Source: Pseudomonas synxantha BG33R
Lineage (GTDB): Bacteria > Pseudomonadota > Gammaproteobacteria > Pseudomonadales > Pseudomonadaceae
DNA length: 64,000 bases
Reading direction: 5' to 3'
NCBI RefSeq assembly: GCF_000263715.2
Contig: NZ_CM001514.1
Coordinates: 4,405,674 to 4,469,673 of the forward strand
Below, piece by piece: positions 34,793 to 44,803 of this stretch (within the stretch, counting starts at the first letter, position 1; the number at the start of each line of letters is the position of its first letter). The notes beneath the pieces were generated by a model that was not told the DNA's origin, made no database searches, and worked only from the letters and a program-made list of their open reading frames with translations. A program made the position numbers and the translations under genes.

Positions 34793-36517
34793 TTACTGAA
34801 GCAGCTTCAGTACAGCGGATGGCAGTTGGTTGGCCTGGGACAGGATCGCAGTGGAAGCCTGTTGCAGGGTTTGTTGCTTGGTCAGCTCAGCCGCTTCAGA
34901 AGCGAAGTCAGCGTCTTCTACGCGGCCTTTGGCAGCGGAGGAGTTCTGCGAAATGCTCTGCAGGTTGGCGACGGTGCTGGTGAAGCGGTTTTGTACGGCA
35001 CCCAGCTGCGAACGCTGGCTGTCGATCTGCTGCATGGCATCGTCCAGAGCCTGGGTAGCCTGCTGCGAAGCAGCGGCAGTCAGGATGTTCAGGTCGGAAA
35101 CGCTGGTTTCCATGGTGACGGCGGTTTTGGTGCCGGCCGCTGCAACAGCGGTCAGACCCAGTGCAGCCAGGCCAGTACCGGCGCTACCATCCTTGATGGT
35201 GATGTCTTTGTCAGCGAACAGGTTCAGGGTGCCGTCAGCGTTTTTGCTGGCTTGAACACCGGTGCTGGCGCTGTTGATCGAAGAAACGATCGCGTCAGCG
35301 GTGTCACCTTTCTTGAACTTGACTTCAACGCCGTTCACATCGATGGAGGTGTCAGCGGTCAGTTTGGCTTGGGAAGTACCAGCGGAAAGACCCAATTGCG
35401 ACAGCGAACCCGCAGAGGTGTTGGACAGCTTGATGTCCTGGCCACCACCGGAGGTCACTTTGACACGACCATCAACCAATGTAGCGGTTGCACCAGCACC
35501 CGCAGCAGCAGCGATGTCAGTCAGCACGTCAGCCATTGTATCAGTGGCAGTCCAGGCTACAGCAGTGCCGTTAACCGAGATACCGCCAGTCAAACCCATT
35601 GCGGTGGTGCCGGTAGGGGTACTGTTGGTAGCTGGAGTAGCACCTGCAGTCAGACCGAGTTTGGCCAGGCCCGCTGTTGCGCCGCCGGTAGCGGAAGCGC
35701 CCAGGGTAATAGCACTTTTCGAGGTCAGAGTAACGACACCAGCAGCATCAGCGCTAGCAGTAACACCAGTGGTAGCTGTTTGAGCGTTGATAGCAGTAAC
35801 GGCAGCAGTACCGGCTGCTGCACCAGCAGCGGCAACACCCAGAGTAATTTCAGTACCGTTAATGGTGAACGCGTCAGTTGCAACAGTTGCCAGTGCTGCG
35901 GCACCACCGGTTACGGTGGCTTTAGTACCGCCCAACACGGAGCCGGTCGAAGTAGCAGCCAGACCAGTCATCGCGGTGCCATTTACAGCAGCTTCTTTGT
36001 AGTTACCCTTCAGCGCAGTCGAGCTGATGTCGGTCATACCGAACGAGATAGTCTCGTTGGCGTTGGCGCCGATCTGGAACGCTACGTTGCTGAACGAGCC
36101 GTCGAGCAGGTTACGACCACCGAAGGTGGTGGTGCTGGCGATACGGTTCAGCTCGCCCACTTTAGCGGTGAATTCCTGCTGCAGGGAAACACGGTCAGCG
36201 TCGCTTTTGTCACCGTTGGACGCTTGCAGGGCGAGTTCACGCAGACGCTGCAGGGTGTTGGTGGATTCTTGCATCGCGCCTTCAGCGGTCTGGGCAATCG
36301 ACACGCCGTTGTTGGCGTTGGCGATGGCAACGTTCAGGCCTTTGACCTGGTTGTTCAGACGGTTGGCGATCTGCATGCCGGCAGCGTCGTCTTTGGCGCT
36401 GTTGATTTTCAGGCCGGAGGACAGACGGTTCATCGACTGGCTCAGGGCGTCGGAAGCTTTGTTCAGGTTCTTCTGGACACCCAGGGAGGTGATGTTGGTG
36501 TTTACTGATAATGCCAT
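34793..36517 (-). CDS. fliC: Flagellin FliC
   Basis: Filament subunit of 574 residues. The conserved N-terminal D0/D1 helices (MALSVNTNITSLGVQKNLNK) and C-terminal D1/D0 (ATQALDDAMQQIDSQRSQLG ... SAVLKLLQ) frame a long surface region of about 280 residues. That region is rich in Ala, Thr and Gly and contains three flagellin-IN-like units (starting near AFTINGTEIT, GGISVNGTAV and DTSIDVNGVE). A sigma-28 promoter lies upstream, a terminator follows, and a KAS III gene is next to it. Confidence 0.97.
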   Translation of the reverse strand: MALSVNTNITSLGVQKNLNKASDALSQSMNRLSSGLKINSAKDDAAGMQIANRLNNQVKGLNVAIANANNGVSIAQTAEGAMQESTNTLQRLRELALQASNGDKSDADRVSLQQEFTAKVGELNRIASTTTFGGRNLLDGSFSNVAFQIGANANETISFGMTDISSTALKGNYKEAAVNGTAMTGLAATSTGSVLGGTKATVTGGAAALATVATDAFTINGTEITLGVAAAGAAAGTAAVTAINAQTATTGVTASADAAGVVTLTSKSAITLGASATGGATAGLAKLGLTAGATPATNSTPTGTTAMGLTGGISVNGTAVAWTATDTMADVLTDIAAAAGAGATATLVDGRVKVTSGGGQDIKLSNTSAGSLSQLGLSAGTSQAKLTADTSIDVNGVEVKFKKGDTADAIVSSINSASTGVQASKNADGTLNLFADKDITIKDGSAGTGLAALGLTAVAAAGTKTAVTMETSVSDLNILTAAASQQATQALDDAMQQIDSQRSQLGAVQNRFTSTVANLQSISQNSSAAKGRVEDADFASEAAELTKQQTLQQASTAILSQANQLPSAVLKLLQ

Positions 36518-36597
36518 GACGAAATCCTCGTGATTTGGATACTGCGGCTTCCGGCCCTGGCGACCGCCGGGTGTGGCCTAGAGAACCTACGTAATAG

Positions 36598-36624
36598 TTA
36601 TCGTCGTGGTAGCCGGTTGCTTGA
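36598..36624 (-). promoter_or_regulatory. Sigma-28 (FliA) promoter of fliC
   Basis: Minus strand: TCAAGCAA, an 11-nt spacer, then GACGATAA, close to TAAAGTTT-N11-GCCGATAA. It is about 80 nt upstream of the fliC ATG. Confidence 0.75.
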
Positions 36625-36725
36625 GGATTTTTTTGATTTTTTTTAGTAGCCCTGTGCCAGCCCTTGTATTTCAAGGGCTTATGCAGGCACAGAAGCCCGG
36701 TTTCATTGGCTTTTCTGGCGCCAAT

Positions 36726-36764
36726 AAAAAAACGCCGATGATCGAAGGATCATCGGCGTTTTTT
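36726..36764. terminator. Terminator after the KAS III gene, usable on both strands
   Basis: A perfect 13-bp stem, AACGCCGATGATC / GATCATCGGCGTT with loop GAAG, flanked by A- and T-runs. It lies 18 nt past the KAS III stop and isolates that gene from fliC. Confidence 0.9.
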
Positions 36765-36781
36765 ATGCAGCGGCTAAAACA

Positions 36782-37711
36782 TCACGGGCGATAGAGAATC
36801 GCCGAGCCCCACGACAGGCCCACACCAAACCCGCTGATTGCCACACGCTTCCAGGTAGCGTCCATCACGTGCTTTTCCAGCAGCAACGGGATGCTCGACG
36901 ACACAGTGTTGCCGGTCTCGACCATGTCCTTGATGAACTTGTCCACCGGCGCCTCTTCAAAGCGACGCGCCACGGCATCGACGATGGCCGCACTGCCCTG
37001 GTGGATGCAGAACGCATCGATGTCATCGGCCTTGAGGTCCGACTCTGCGAGCAACTCGTGCAAGTGCGCCGGCACTTTCAGCAGCGCGAAGTTGAACACC
37101 TGGCGGCCGTTCATGAAGAACACGCCGTCGCTGACTTTGAGGTGCGGCGCGCCGGAACCGTCGGTGCCGAACTTGGATTTGCCCAGCAACCACGGCGCAT
37201 CTTCGCCCATCCAGGTGGCGGTGGCGGCATCGCCGAACAGCATGGTGGTGTTGCGATCTTCCGGGTCGACGATCTTCGAGTACGGGTCTGCAGTGATCAG
37301 CAGGCCGTTTTTCAGGCCGGCGGCTTCCATGAAGCCCTTCATCGCGTAGATGCCGTAGACGTAGCCGGAGCAGCCCAGGGAAATATCGAAGGCGGCAACG
37401 TGGGTAGGCAGGCCCAGTTTGTCCTGAACGATGGCGGCGGTATGAGGCAGGCCCTCTTCATCGCCGTTCTGGGTGACGACGATCAGCGCGTCGATGGACT
37501 CACGCTTCAATTCGGGGTTGTTGGCAAACAAGGCGTTGACTGCTTCGACGCACAGATCGGAAGTCTCCTGTGCAGCTTCCTTGCGCGGCAGGAACGCCGA
37601 GCCGATCTTGCCAATGATGAATTCTTCATCCTTGGCGAACTTGGCACCCTGGGCGTAGTTATCGATCCCGTCCGCCGGCACGTAACTGGCGATGCTTTTT
37701 ATGCCAATCAT
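36782..37711 (-). CDS. 3-oxoacyl-ACP synthase III (KAS III, FabH-like)
   Basis: 309 residues with the thiolase fold and the FabH catalytic triad in place: Cys114 (SLGCSGYVYG), His237 (CIHQGS) and Asn268 (ETGNTV). KAS III enzymes condense an acyl-CoA with malonyl-ACP. In plant-pathogenic Pseudomonas a FabH-like gene lies beside fliC in the flagellin glycosylation island and is thought to help make the acyl group on the viosamine glycan. Here it is alone, with no glycosyltransferase gene between flgL and fliC. Start and length are normal. Its exact substrate cannot be told from sequence. Confidence 0.9.
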   Translation of the reverse strand: MIGIKSIASYVPADGIDNYAQGAKFAKDEEFIIGKIGSAFLPRKEAAQETSDLCVEAVNALFANNPELKRESIDALIVVTQNGDEEGLPHTAAIVQDKLGLPTHVAAFDISLGCSGYVYGIYAMKGFMEAAGLKNGLLITADPYSKIVDPEDRNTTMLFGDAATATWMGEDAPWLLGKSKFGTDGSGAPHLKVSDGVFFMNGRQVFNFALLKVPAHLHELLAESDLKADDIDAFCIHQGSAAIVDAVARRFEEAPVDKFIKDMVETGNTVSSSIPLLLEKHVMDATWKRVAISGFGVGLSWGSAILYRP

Positions 37712-37939
37712 TGTGGCTTCCCAATACTAAATAGCTGGAGAACACCCCTCGGGCTATGCCGGAAGTGCTGACAATAAAGGGGATAACCCCATAAAAATCC
37801 CGGTGAAAGCCGCCCGATGAAGGCCCTGTGACGACTTATCCTTTTCACACGATACAGTGAAGATGCGCTTTATGACTCACAGGTCACTCAATTTTGCGTG
37901 GTTTATGCAAAACGTTTCAACAATTGCGCCACGGAAACG

Positions 37940-37975
37940 ACGACGGCCCAGCCTGTTTCCAGGCTGGGCCGTCGT
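37940..37975. terminator. Hairpin after flgL
   Basis: A perfect 16-bp inverted repeat, ACGACGGCCCAGCCTG and its complement, with loop TTTC, 13 nt past the flgL stop. The T run is poor, so it may act as a processing or stabilising hairpin or a weak terminator. The rest of the 37,712-37,987 gap shows nothing recognisable. Confidence 0.65.
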
Positions 37976-37987
37976 GCACAGCGCCGA

Positions 37988-39598
37988 TCACATCTTGTTG
38001 AACAGGCTCAACTGCGAGATTTTCACAAAGGCCAACTGCGAAGCCTGCAACATGGTCTGCTGCAAGCTCAGGTTGATGGCGGCTTCGGCGAAGTCGACAT
38101 TGCCCAGGGCATTCATGGTGGTGGTATTGGCCAGGTCCAGGCTGACGTTTTCCTTGGACTGAATATCCAGGCCATTGAGGCGCGCCCCCAGGGAGCCGCG
38201 CGCCTGGTCGATCTGGCTGTAGGCATTGGTCAAGTTGCCAATGGACTTGGCCACCACATCCTTGAGCTCCTTCTGCGCCGCCGGGTTGCCGTCTGACGGC
38301 GTTTCCAGGATTTTGCGCAAATGGCTCAAGGTGTCGAGGACATTCTCGTTCTTGTTGCTGGTGGCACTGATCGAAAACTGGTCGCCGGCTGCCGGCGCCG
38401 GTGCGGTGGTGACATCGAAGGTCACGCCCGCCGCCGTGATTGACGTTGCACCAGCTGCCAGGGTGCCACTGGCAATGGATTTACTGTCTGCGGTATACGG
38501 CTGCGCATACAGATCATAGGCACCGGCCGCGCCAAACTTGACGACGACACCCGAGTTGGGAAAGGTGCTGGCGTATGCCGCCGGATCGCTCACCGTGCCG
38601 CCGCTCAGTTGCGCAGTGGACGGATTGCTCGGGGTGCGCGAAACACTGAAGGTGTCCGGCTTGACCGACAAGCTGAACTCGCGATCCTTGACGATGGCGT
38701 CCGATGGCGCGCCGGGCAGTATGTCTTTGCCCAGTACGTCCTTGCCCAGGTTCAAGCCGATGTCGAACTTGACCCCGCGCAGATTGATACTCGAACCGCC
38801 TTCCTTGGTGGCATCGAAAGTGCCGTTGCCCGGAATCTCCGAGGTGATGTCCTTGCCGGCATTGTCCGTTACGACATATTGGGTGCTGCTGGTGAAGGTC
38901 AGCTTGTACGGCTGGCCGTCGGAAAAACTGCTGTTATAGCTGGTGTTGGCCGCGATCAACCCGGCAGACACGGTGACCTTGCCATCATCGACCGCTGGCG
39001 GCACGAGGATCGGTGCTGTTTGCGTACGGCCCGTATTCGCCGAGCTTTCAAGCATGCTCTTGGCGGTATTGCCCATGGCGACCGACAGGTTCTCCGCCAC
39101 CTTCAGGCTCAGCGGCGTGTCATCGCCCTGGTAGCTATAGGTGCCGTCATTGTTGCGGGTGTAGGGAGGCGTGTCGGTCTTGCTCCCGGAGAACAGGTAA
39201 TTACCGCTGGCGTCCTTGGTATTGAGCAGGCCCAGGACCTGATCTTCAATGGCGCCGATCTCGGCGGCAGTCGACTTGCGGTCAGCATCGCTGATGCCGA
39301 CGTTACCCGCCTTCAGCGCCAATTCACTGGCGCGTTGAATCGCGATATTGATGTTTTCCAGCACGCCGTCCTGGGTGGTCAGCGAATTCTTCAACGTGTC
39401 GATATTGCCGTTGAACTGCGCCAGCATGTCTTTCTGCTGCTGCAGCATCAGCAACCGCGCCGCCGCTACCGGATCATCAGCGGCGGTTTGCACACGGACA
39501 CCGGTGCTGGCCTGGTCCTGGGCCTTGACCACGCTGGAATAGTTGCTCTGGTACTTGGCAGAGCTGGTCTCGAAATACTGCTGTGTAGAAATACGCAT
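37988..39598 (-). CDS. flgL: Flagellar hook-filament junction protein FlgL
   Basis: FlgL (HAP3) joins hook to filament with FlgK. 536 residues with flagellin-like ends (MRISTQQYFETSSAKYQSNY and SLQQTMLQASQLAFVKISQL) and an expanded middle of Ser/Thr/Asp-rich surface domains, which makes it longer than the enteric protein. It follows flgK by 14 nt and ends the flgF-L run. Confidence 0.95.
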   Translation of the reverse strand: MRISTQQYFETSSAKYQSNYSSVVKAQDQASTGVRVQTAADDPVAAARLLMLQQQKDMLAQFNGNIDTLKNSLTTQDGVLENINIAIQRASELALKAGNVGISDADRKSTAAEIGAIEDQVLGLLNTKDASGNYLFSGSKTDTPPYTRNNDGTYSYQGDDTPLSLKVAENLSVAMGNTAKSMLESSANTGRTQTAPILVPPAVDDGKVTVSAGLIAANTSYNSSFSDGQPYKLTFTSSTQYVVTDNAGKDITSEIPGNGTFDATKEGGSSINLRGVKFDIGLNLGKDVLGKDILPGAPSDAIVKDREFSLSVKPDTFSVSRTPSNPSTAQLSGGTVSDPAAYASTFPNSGVVVKFGAAGAYDLYAQPYTADSKSIASGTLAAGATSITAAGVTFDVTTAPAPAAGDQFSISATSNKNENVLDTLSHLRKILETPSDGNPAAQKELKDVVAKSIGNLTNAYSQIDQARGSLGARLNGLDIQSKENVSLDLANTTTMNALGNVDFAEAAINLSLQQTMLQASQLAFVKISQLSLFNKM

Positions 39599-39612
39599 CG
39601 TCCCAGCCTCCC

Positions 39613-41658
39613 TTAAAGAGCATTCATCAGTGTGGTGAAGGTTTCCTGCGCAGCCTTGATGATCTGCGACGACGCGGTGTAGTACTGCTGGAACTTGATC
39701 ATGTCGCCGGCTTCGTCATCCAGGTTGACCCCGGACACCGAGTTGCGCGCATCTTTATTGGCGCTCAGCAACGCACCGGTGGCGGCGCTGTCGACCCCGG
39801 CCTGGCTGGCCTTGGCGCCGACAGTGGAGACCAGCTTGCTGTTGGCCCCCACCAGGCTGGTGCCCCCGTTGCCCTCGCCCATGCCAACGGTGGCCTTGGT
39901 TTGCAGGTTCAGCAGTTCCTGGGCGTTTCGGCCATCGGATTTGCCGCCGCTGTTGAAGGCGAAGGTGGTGCTGTCGCCGTCTGCCGGGGAGCCATTGACA
40001 GTGGTGTCGAACTTGAAGCTCTTGCCGGGGATGGCTGCACCGCTGGCGTCGCGCATCGGTACGTCGACGGTGATCTTGTTGCCCTGCCCCGGGATGATTG
40101 AGCCAGTGCCAATCGGGTTGCCCTTGGAGTCGCTGATCGTATACGACTGCGTACCGTCGGCGGCGGGTTTGCCGAACACCATCTTCACCGGCATCGAGTT
40201 TTCAATACCGGCGCGCAACTGTGCGGTGTCGGTGCCGCCATGGATGTCCAGCGGCACCGTCAACGACGGCTGGGTAAATGTGCCTGTGCCGCTGTTGGTC
40301 TTGCTGCTGGTACCCGCCAGCGGGCCGGCAAACGCCAGCTTGTTGGCATCGGTGAGTGCTACACCCATACCGCTTGCGCCGGTGGCGGTCGGGCTGACTT
40401 TGAAGCTGTCGCCAAACGCCATGGCGCCCTTGCCGTCCAGCGCCAGGGTAAAGCCATCCATGGTCGGCGGCGGTGTGGAGCCCATGTCAAAGGTGCCCAT
40501 GGCCTTGCCGTCCGAGCGCAACACGGTGACCTTGTTGGGGTCGGTCTTGTCGCTGAAGGTCACGGTGTAGTCAAACGTGGACAACTTACTGCTGTCCTTG
40601 ATCGTCACGTTCAGGTTGCCGGCCCCGGCACTGTTGCCCGAGGCGCCCTGGCTGCGCGACGCAATGGCGGCGGCACTGTTGATGTCTTTGAACAGCGAAA
40701 CGCCAAAGTCACCATTGAGGTCCAGGCCTTGGCCCAGCTGGTTATTGATGGTGTCTGCGGTTGCGATGGCGATACGGCCCAGGTCGTTGATAGCCGGCAT
40801 CAAGGCATCACTGCGATAACGCAACAGGCCACCGATGCTGCCGCCACTGATGACGCCGCCCAGGTCCATGGTGGTGCCGTTCATGTCCAGCTGAATGGTG
40901 TACTGGCTGTTATCGGTTTTGCTCGGCACTGCGGAAATCGTATTGGAGATCCCGCCCTCCACCAGGGACTGGCCGCTGCCGGTGGTCACGCTGAACTGGC
41001 CGTTCTTCTCGGTGGCCGTTACGCCGATCAGCTCATTGAGCGAGCGTACCGCCTCGTTACGCGAGTCCAGCAGGTTGGCCGGCGCATTGCCCGACGCGCC
41101 TTGCACTTGGGAGATCTGCTTGTTGAGCGAGGCAATGGAGGCGGTCAATTGATTGACCTGCTCACTCATGCTGCTCAGTTGGTTGTTGATAGTCTCTTTC
41201 TGCTGGGTCAATTGCGTCGAGATCGCGTTGAAACGGCTGCTCAGGGTCTGGGCGTTGGTCACCAGCAGTTGGCGGGCCGACAGGTCGCTGGGGTTGGACG
41301 CTGCGGTTTGCAGGGTAGCGAAGAACGAGCTGAGCACCGATGACAGACCGGTGGTCTTGTCCGACAGCACTTTGTCGACGGCGCCGACCTGATCCAGATA
41401 CGCCTTGGCATCGTTGTTCAGGGCCGTGCTGTTCTGGTAGGCAGTGTCCAGGTATTCGTTGTACACCCGGCGCACGTCGGCCAGGGTGGTACCAGTGCCG
41501 ATGAACACACCGCCGAACGGGTTCGACGCGTTAGTATTCTGCGTGGTCTGCTGACGCGAGTACCCTGGGGTATTAACGTTGGCGATGTTATTACTCAAGA
41601 CCGACAACGATCCTTGAGCGGCGTTGAGCCCTGACATCCCGATACTGAGCAAACTCAT
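39613..41658 (-). CDS. flgK: Flagellar hook-associated protein FlgK
   Basis: FlgK (HAP1), 681 residues, begins MSLLSIGMSGLNAAQGSLSV with the Asn-rich ANVNTPGYSRQ motif common to axial proteins, and ends in the D0 helix (FQQYYTASSQIIKAAQETF). The middle is long and variable. It lies 10 nt after flgJ. Confidence 0.96.
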   Translation of the reverse strand: MSLLSIGMSGLNAAQGSLSVLSNNIANVNTPGYSRQQTTQNTNASNPFGGVFIGTGTTLADVRRVYNEYLDTAYQNSTALNNDAKAYLDQVGAVDKVLSDKTTGLSSVLSSFFATLQTAASNPSDLSARQLLVTNAQTLSSRFNAISTQLTQQKETINNQLSSMSEQVNQLTASIASLNKQISQVQGASGNAPANLLDSRNEAVRSLNELIGVTATEKNGQFSVTTGSGQSLVEGGISNTISAVPSKTDNSQYTIQLDMNGTTMDLGGVISGGSIGGLLRYRSDALMPAINDLGRIAIATADTINNQLGQGLDLNGDFGVSLFKDINSAAAIASRSQGASGNSAGAGNLNVTIKDSSKLSTFDYTVTFSDKTDPNKVTVLRSDGKAMGTFDMGSTPPPTMDGFTLALDGKGAMAFGDSFKVSPTATGASGMGVALTDANKLAFAGPLAGTSSKTNSGTGTFTQPSLTVPLDIHGGTDTAQLRAGIENSMPVKMVFGKPAADGTQSYTISDSKGNPIGTGSIIPGQGNKITVDVPMRDASGAAIPGKSFKFDTTVNGSPADGDSTTFAFNSGGKSDGRNAQELLNLQTKATVGMGEGNGGTSLVGANSKLVSTVGAKASQAGVDSAATGALLSANKDARNSVSGVNLDDEAGDMIKFQQYYTASSQIIKAAQETFTTLMNAL

Positions 41659-41668
41659 GATTCAGACC

Positions 41669-42928
41669 TTATAAATGTGTGGTTGCGCCAGCGGCAGCGT
41701 AGTTCTGGTAACTGTTCATGGTTTTTGCGATCTGCGAAATCTTGCTGGCGTAATCCGGGTCGGTTGCATAACCGGCTTTTTGCAACTCGCGTACAAACTG
41801 TTCCGGGTTGTCGGCTGATTTCACAACTTCTTTATAGCGATCATGGCTTTGCAGCAGGGTCACGAGGTCGTGGAAGCTGTCCTGGTAGGAGCTGTAGGAA
41901 CGGAACTGCGCCGTTTCCTTGACCATCGCACCATCGCGAAACTCGCTGGTGATCGCACGGGCCTGGCCGCCCTGCCAACTCTGGCCGGCCTTGATGCCGA
42001 ACAGGTTGTGGCTGCTGCTGCCGTCTTCGGCACGCATGACCGATTTGCCCCAACCGGTTTCCAGCGCCGCCTGGGCCACCAGGTACTTGGGATCGATGCC
42101 AATCCGTGCGGCGGCGGCCTTGGCCATCGGCAGCATGGTGGCGACGAATTCATCCTGGGAGCTGAAGGCTTTCTTCGCCGGTGCCAGCGGTGGCTGGGCA
42201 ATGGCGCGGCCATACACCTGCATGCGCCCGCTCGGTACGGCAAAGGTGCGCGCACTGCTGTTGATGACGTTGTCATCGGCGGCACTGTTACGCAGCGGCG
42301 CGGCCTTGGCCACGACCTGGGTACTGGGCACGATGCCGGCAAGCAAACGGTCAGTCAGCTTGCTGGGCAAGGCGATACGGCGCTGGTTCATCAGCTCCAT
42401 GTCGTTGCTGTGAGACGCAACGGCCCCAGCCTGCGGCTCAGCCACGCGATAGGCCCACAATGGACGCTGCCCATTGGAGCGCCCCAACGGGCCCTCAGCC
42501 TGGGTACCGGCAGCAATCTCAGTCGGCACATCAACTTTCTTCACCGGCCCATCCGCCGCCGGGCCTTGCAAGGTGGCGGCCTGGGCCTCCACCGGTTTGT
42601 TCTTTTGCATCTGGCGCATCAGCACGTCGGCCAGGCCGATACCACCGCCCTCGCGGGACATCGAGACCGCCAGTTGCTGGTCGTACATTTCCTGATACTG
42701 CTTGGCCGCCGGGGTATTCAGCGGATTGTCCTTGCCCAGAGCGTCGGTAGCCGAGCGCATGGACTTGAGCATCTCGTTCAAAAACAGCGACTCGAACTCC
42801 TGCGCCACCTTGCGCATGTTGCCTTCGCTGTTCTTGTCATCACCGACCTTCAGCTGGTTAAGCCGATTCAGGTCGGAGTAAGACCCCGAGTCCGCCGTGC
42901 TGCTGATGCCGCTCTTGCGCATATCCAT
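41669..42928 (-). CDS. flgJ: Flagellar rod assembly protein / muramidase FlgJ
   Basis: FlgJ caps the growing rod and cuts peptidoglycan to let it through. 419 residues from the ATG at 42928 (MDMRKSGISS), which has GAGG 8 nt upstream; the ATG two codons earlier is too close to it. N-terminal rod-binding domain (FESLFLNEMLKSMRSATDAL), a variable linker, and a C-terminal glucosaminidase domain (QAALETGWGKSVM, HNLFGIKAG). It starts 10 nt after flgI. Confidence 0.96.
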   Translation of the reverse strand: MDMRKSGISSTADSGSYSDLNRLNQLKVGDDKNSEGNMRKVAQEFESLFLNEMLKSMRSATDALGKDNPLNTPAAKQYQEMYDQQLAVSMSREGGGIGLADVLMRQMQKNKPVEAQAATLQGPAADGPVKKVDVPTEIAAGTQAEGPLGRSNGQRPLWAYRVAEPQAGAVASHSNDMELMNQRRIALPSKLTDRLLAGIVPSTQVVAKAAPLRNSAADDNVINSSARTFAVPSGRMQVYGRAIAQPPLAPAKKAFSSQDEFVATMLPMAKAAAARIGIDPKYLVAQAALETGWGKSVMRAEDGSSSHNLFGIKAGQSWQGGQARAITSEFRDGAMVKETAQFRSYSSYQDSFHDLVTLLQSHDRYKEVVKSADNPEQFVRELQKAGYATDPDYASKISQIAKTMNSYQNYAAAGATTHL

Positions 42929-42938
42929 GGCCATGGCC

Positions 42939-44054
42939 TCAGATCACGATCAGGTCGGCTTGCAAGGCGCCGGCCTGTTTCAAAGCTTCGAGGATAGCCA
43001 TCAAGTCGCCGGGCGCTGCGCCCACCTGGTTCACCGCACGGACAATCTCATCCAGGGTGGTGCCGGGGCCGAACTTGAACATCGGCTTGGCTTCTTGCTG
43101 GGCATTGACCCGCGAGCGCGGGACCACGGCGGTCTGGCCGTTGGACAGCGGGCCCGGCTGGCTGACGATCGGGTCTTCGGTGATGGTCACCGTCAAGCTG
43201 CCGTGGGTCACCGCTGCCGGCGAGACCTTGACGTTCTGGCCGATCACGATAGTGCCGGTACGTGAGTTGATGATGACTTTTGCCACCGCCTGGCCAGGGT
43301 CGACCTCCAGGTTTTCCAGGATCGACAGGTAGTCCACACGCTGGCTGGGGTCCAGTGGTGCGGTGACGCGAATCGAACCGCCGTCGATGGCCTGGGCCAC
43401 ACCTGGGCCGAGCATGTCGTTGATCTTGTCGACCACGCGCTTGGCAGTGGTGAAGTCGGAGCGATTGAGGTTCAGGGTCAGGCTGTTGCCCTGGTTGAAA
43501 CCGCTCGGCACGGTGCGTTCAACCGTCGCGCCACCGGGAATGCGCCCGGCCGACGGTACGTTGACAGTGATCTTCGAACCATCGCGGCCTTCAGCGTCAA
43601 ACCCGCCGACCACCAGGTTGCCCTGGGCAATGGCGTAGACGTTGCCGTCGATACCTTTGAGCGGCGTCATCAGCAAGGTGCCGCCACGCAGGCTTTTGGA
43701 GTTGCCCATGGACGAAACGGTGATGTCCACCACCTGGCCCGGCTTGGCGAATGGCGGCAAATCGGCACTGATCGACACCGCGGCAACGTTCTTCAATTGC
43801 ACGTTGCCCGAGCCTGGCGGCACCTTGATACCGAACTGGGACAGCATGTTGTTGAAGGTCTGCAGGGTGAACGGCGTCTGGGTGGTCTGGTCACCCGTGC
43901 CATTGAGCCCCACCACCAGGCCGTAGCCGATCAACTGGTTGGAGCGCACGCCGGAAATACTGGCGATGTCTTTGAGCCGCTCGGCCTGGGCCACAGCACT
44001 CAAGGCCAGCAAGAGCGCCGTCGCCATCAGCTGTTTGAAATTCAAAATGGCCAC
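42939..44054 (-). CDS. flgI: Flagellar P-ring protein FlgI
   Basis: FlgI builds the periplasmic P ring around the rod. 371 residues with a signal peptide (about 24 residues, ending AVAQA) and the conserved [20 protein letters not shown] start of the mature protein. The start is a GTG at 44054 directly after the flgH TAG; an ATG nine codons later would shorten the signal peptide. Confidence 0.95.
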   Translation of the reverse strand: MAILNFKQLMATALLLALSAVAQAERLKDIASISGVRSNQLIGYGLVVGLNGTGDQTTQTPFTLQTFNNMLSQFGIKVPPGSGNVQLKNVAAVSISADLPPFAKPGQVVDITVSSMGNSKSLRGGTLLMTPLKGIDGNVYAIAQGNLVVGGFDAEGRDGSKITVNVPSAGRIPGGATVERTVPSGFNQGNSLTLNLNRSDFTTAKRVVDKINDMLGPGVAQAIDGGSIRVTAPLDPSQRVDYLSILENLEVDPGQAVAKVIINSRTGTIVIGQNVKVSPAAVTHGSLTVTITEDPIVSQPGPLSNGQTAVVPRSRVNAQQEAKPMFKFGPGTTLDEIVRAVNQVGAAPGDLMAILEALKQAGALQADLIVI

Positions 44055-44750
44055 CTAGAAAGGGAACAGCGGGCTAAGGAAGAAACGATCGAACCAGCCC
44101 GGCTGGCTTGCATCAGCAAACGAACCCGTCCCCGAGTAGGTGATGCGCGCATCGGCAATGCGCGTCGACGGCACGGTATTGTCGGTGGAAATATCATCGG
44201 CACGGACCATGCCGGCGATGCGCACCAGCTCGTCGCCGGTGTTGAGGGTCATCCACTTTTCACCGCGTATGGCGATGATGCCGTTGGGCAATACGTCGGC
44301 CACGGTCACGGTGATCGAGCCGGTCAGGCTGTTGCCCTGCCCCGCCGCACTCTTGCCGTTGGTGGCACGGTCGCCGCTGTAGCCGGCGTCCAGGCTCAGG
44401 TCACCACCGCCCAGCGGGTTGTTGGTGTTCAGGCCACCGCCGAACAGCGACGTCAGGCCGATGCTGGTCTTGCTGTTCTTGCCGATCTGCGAGTTGGCGT
44501 TCTTGCTGGCCTGGGTCTTCTCGTTGAGGGTGATGGTGATGATGTCACCGACCCGGAAGGCCTTGCGGTCGCTGTAAAGGTTCTGTTCGAAACCAGCCTG
44601 GTAGATCGAGCCGTTATTGGCCGCCGCCGGCAGCGGCGTGCGTGGCAACACCGGCGCGTAGTACGGGTCATTGGGCTTTGGCGTTGGGGCGACACAGCCC
44701 GCGAGCACGGCGATCCCACTCAATGCCAAAACGGAAACATAGCGATTCAT
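44055..44750 (-). CDS. flgH: Flagellar L-ring lipoprotein FlgH
   Basis: FlgH forms the outer-membrane L ring. 231 residues with a lipoprotein signal peptide and lipobox LAGC (Cys19). The mature part has the family motif [20 protein letters not shown]. It abuts flgI and lies 53 nt after flgG. Confidence 0.96.
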   Translation of the reverse strand: MNRYVSVLALSGIAVLAGCVAPTPKPNDPYYAPVLPRTPLPAAANNGSIYQAGFEQNLYSDRKAFRVGDIITITLNEKTQASKNANSQIGKNSKTSIGLTSLFGGGLNTNNPLGGGDLSLDAGYSGDRATNGKSAAGQGNSLTGSITVTVADVLPNGIIAIRGEKWMTLNTGDELVRIAGMVRADDISTDNTVPSTRIADARITYSGTGSFADASQPGWFDRFFLSPLFPF

Positions 44751-44803
44751 GACCCTTACCTCATGGTGTTGCAGGCGCCGTCAAGAGCGCCCCATAGACG
44801 TGA

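Noticed and set aside
34826..36508. 560-codon open frame opposite fliC
   Set aside because: Ser/Gly/Cys-rich antisense shadow of the flagellin gene, with no ribosome site or family resemblance.
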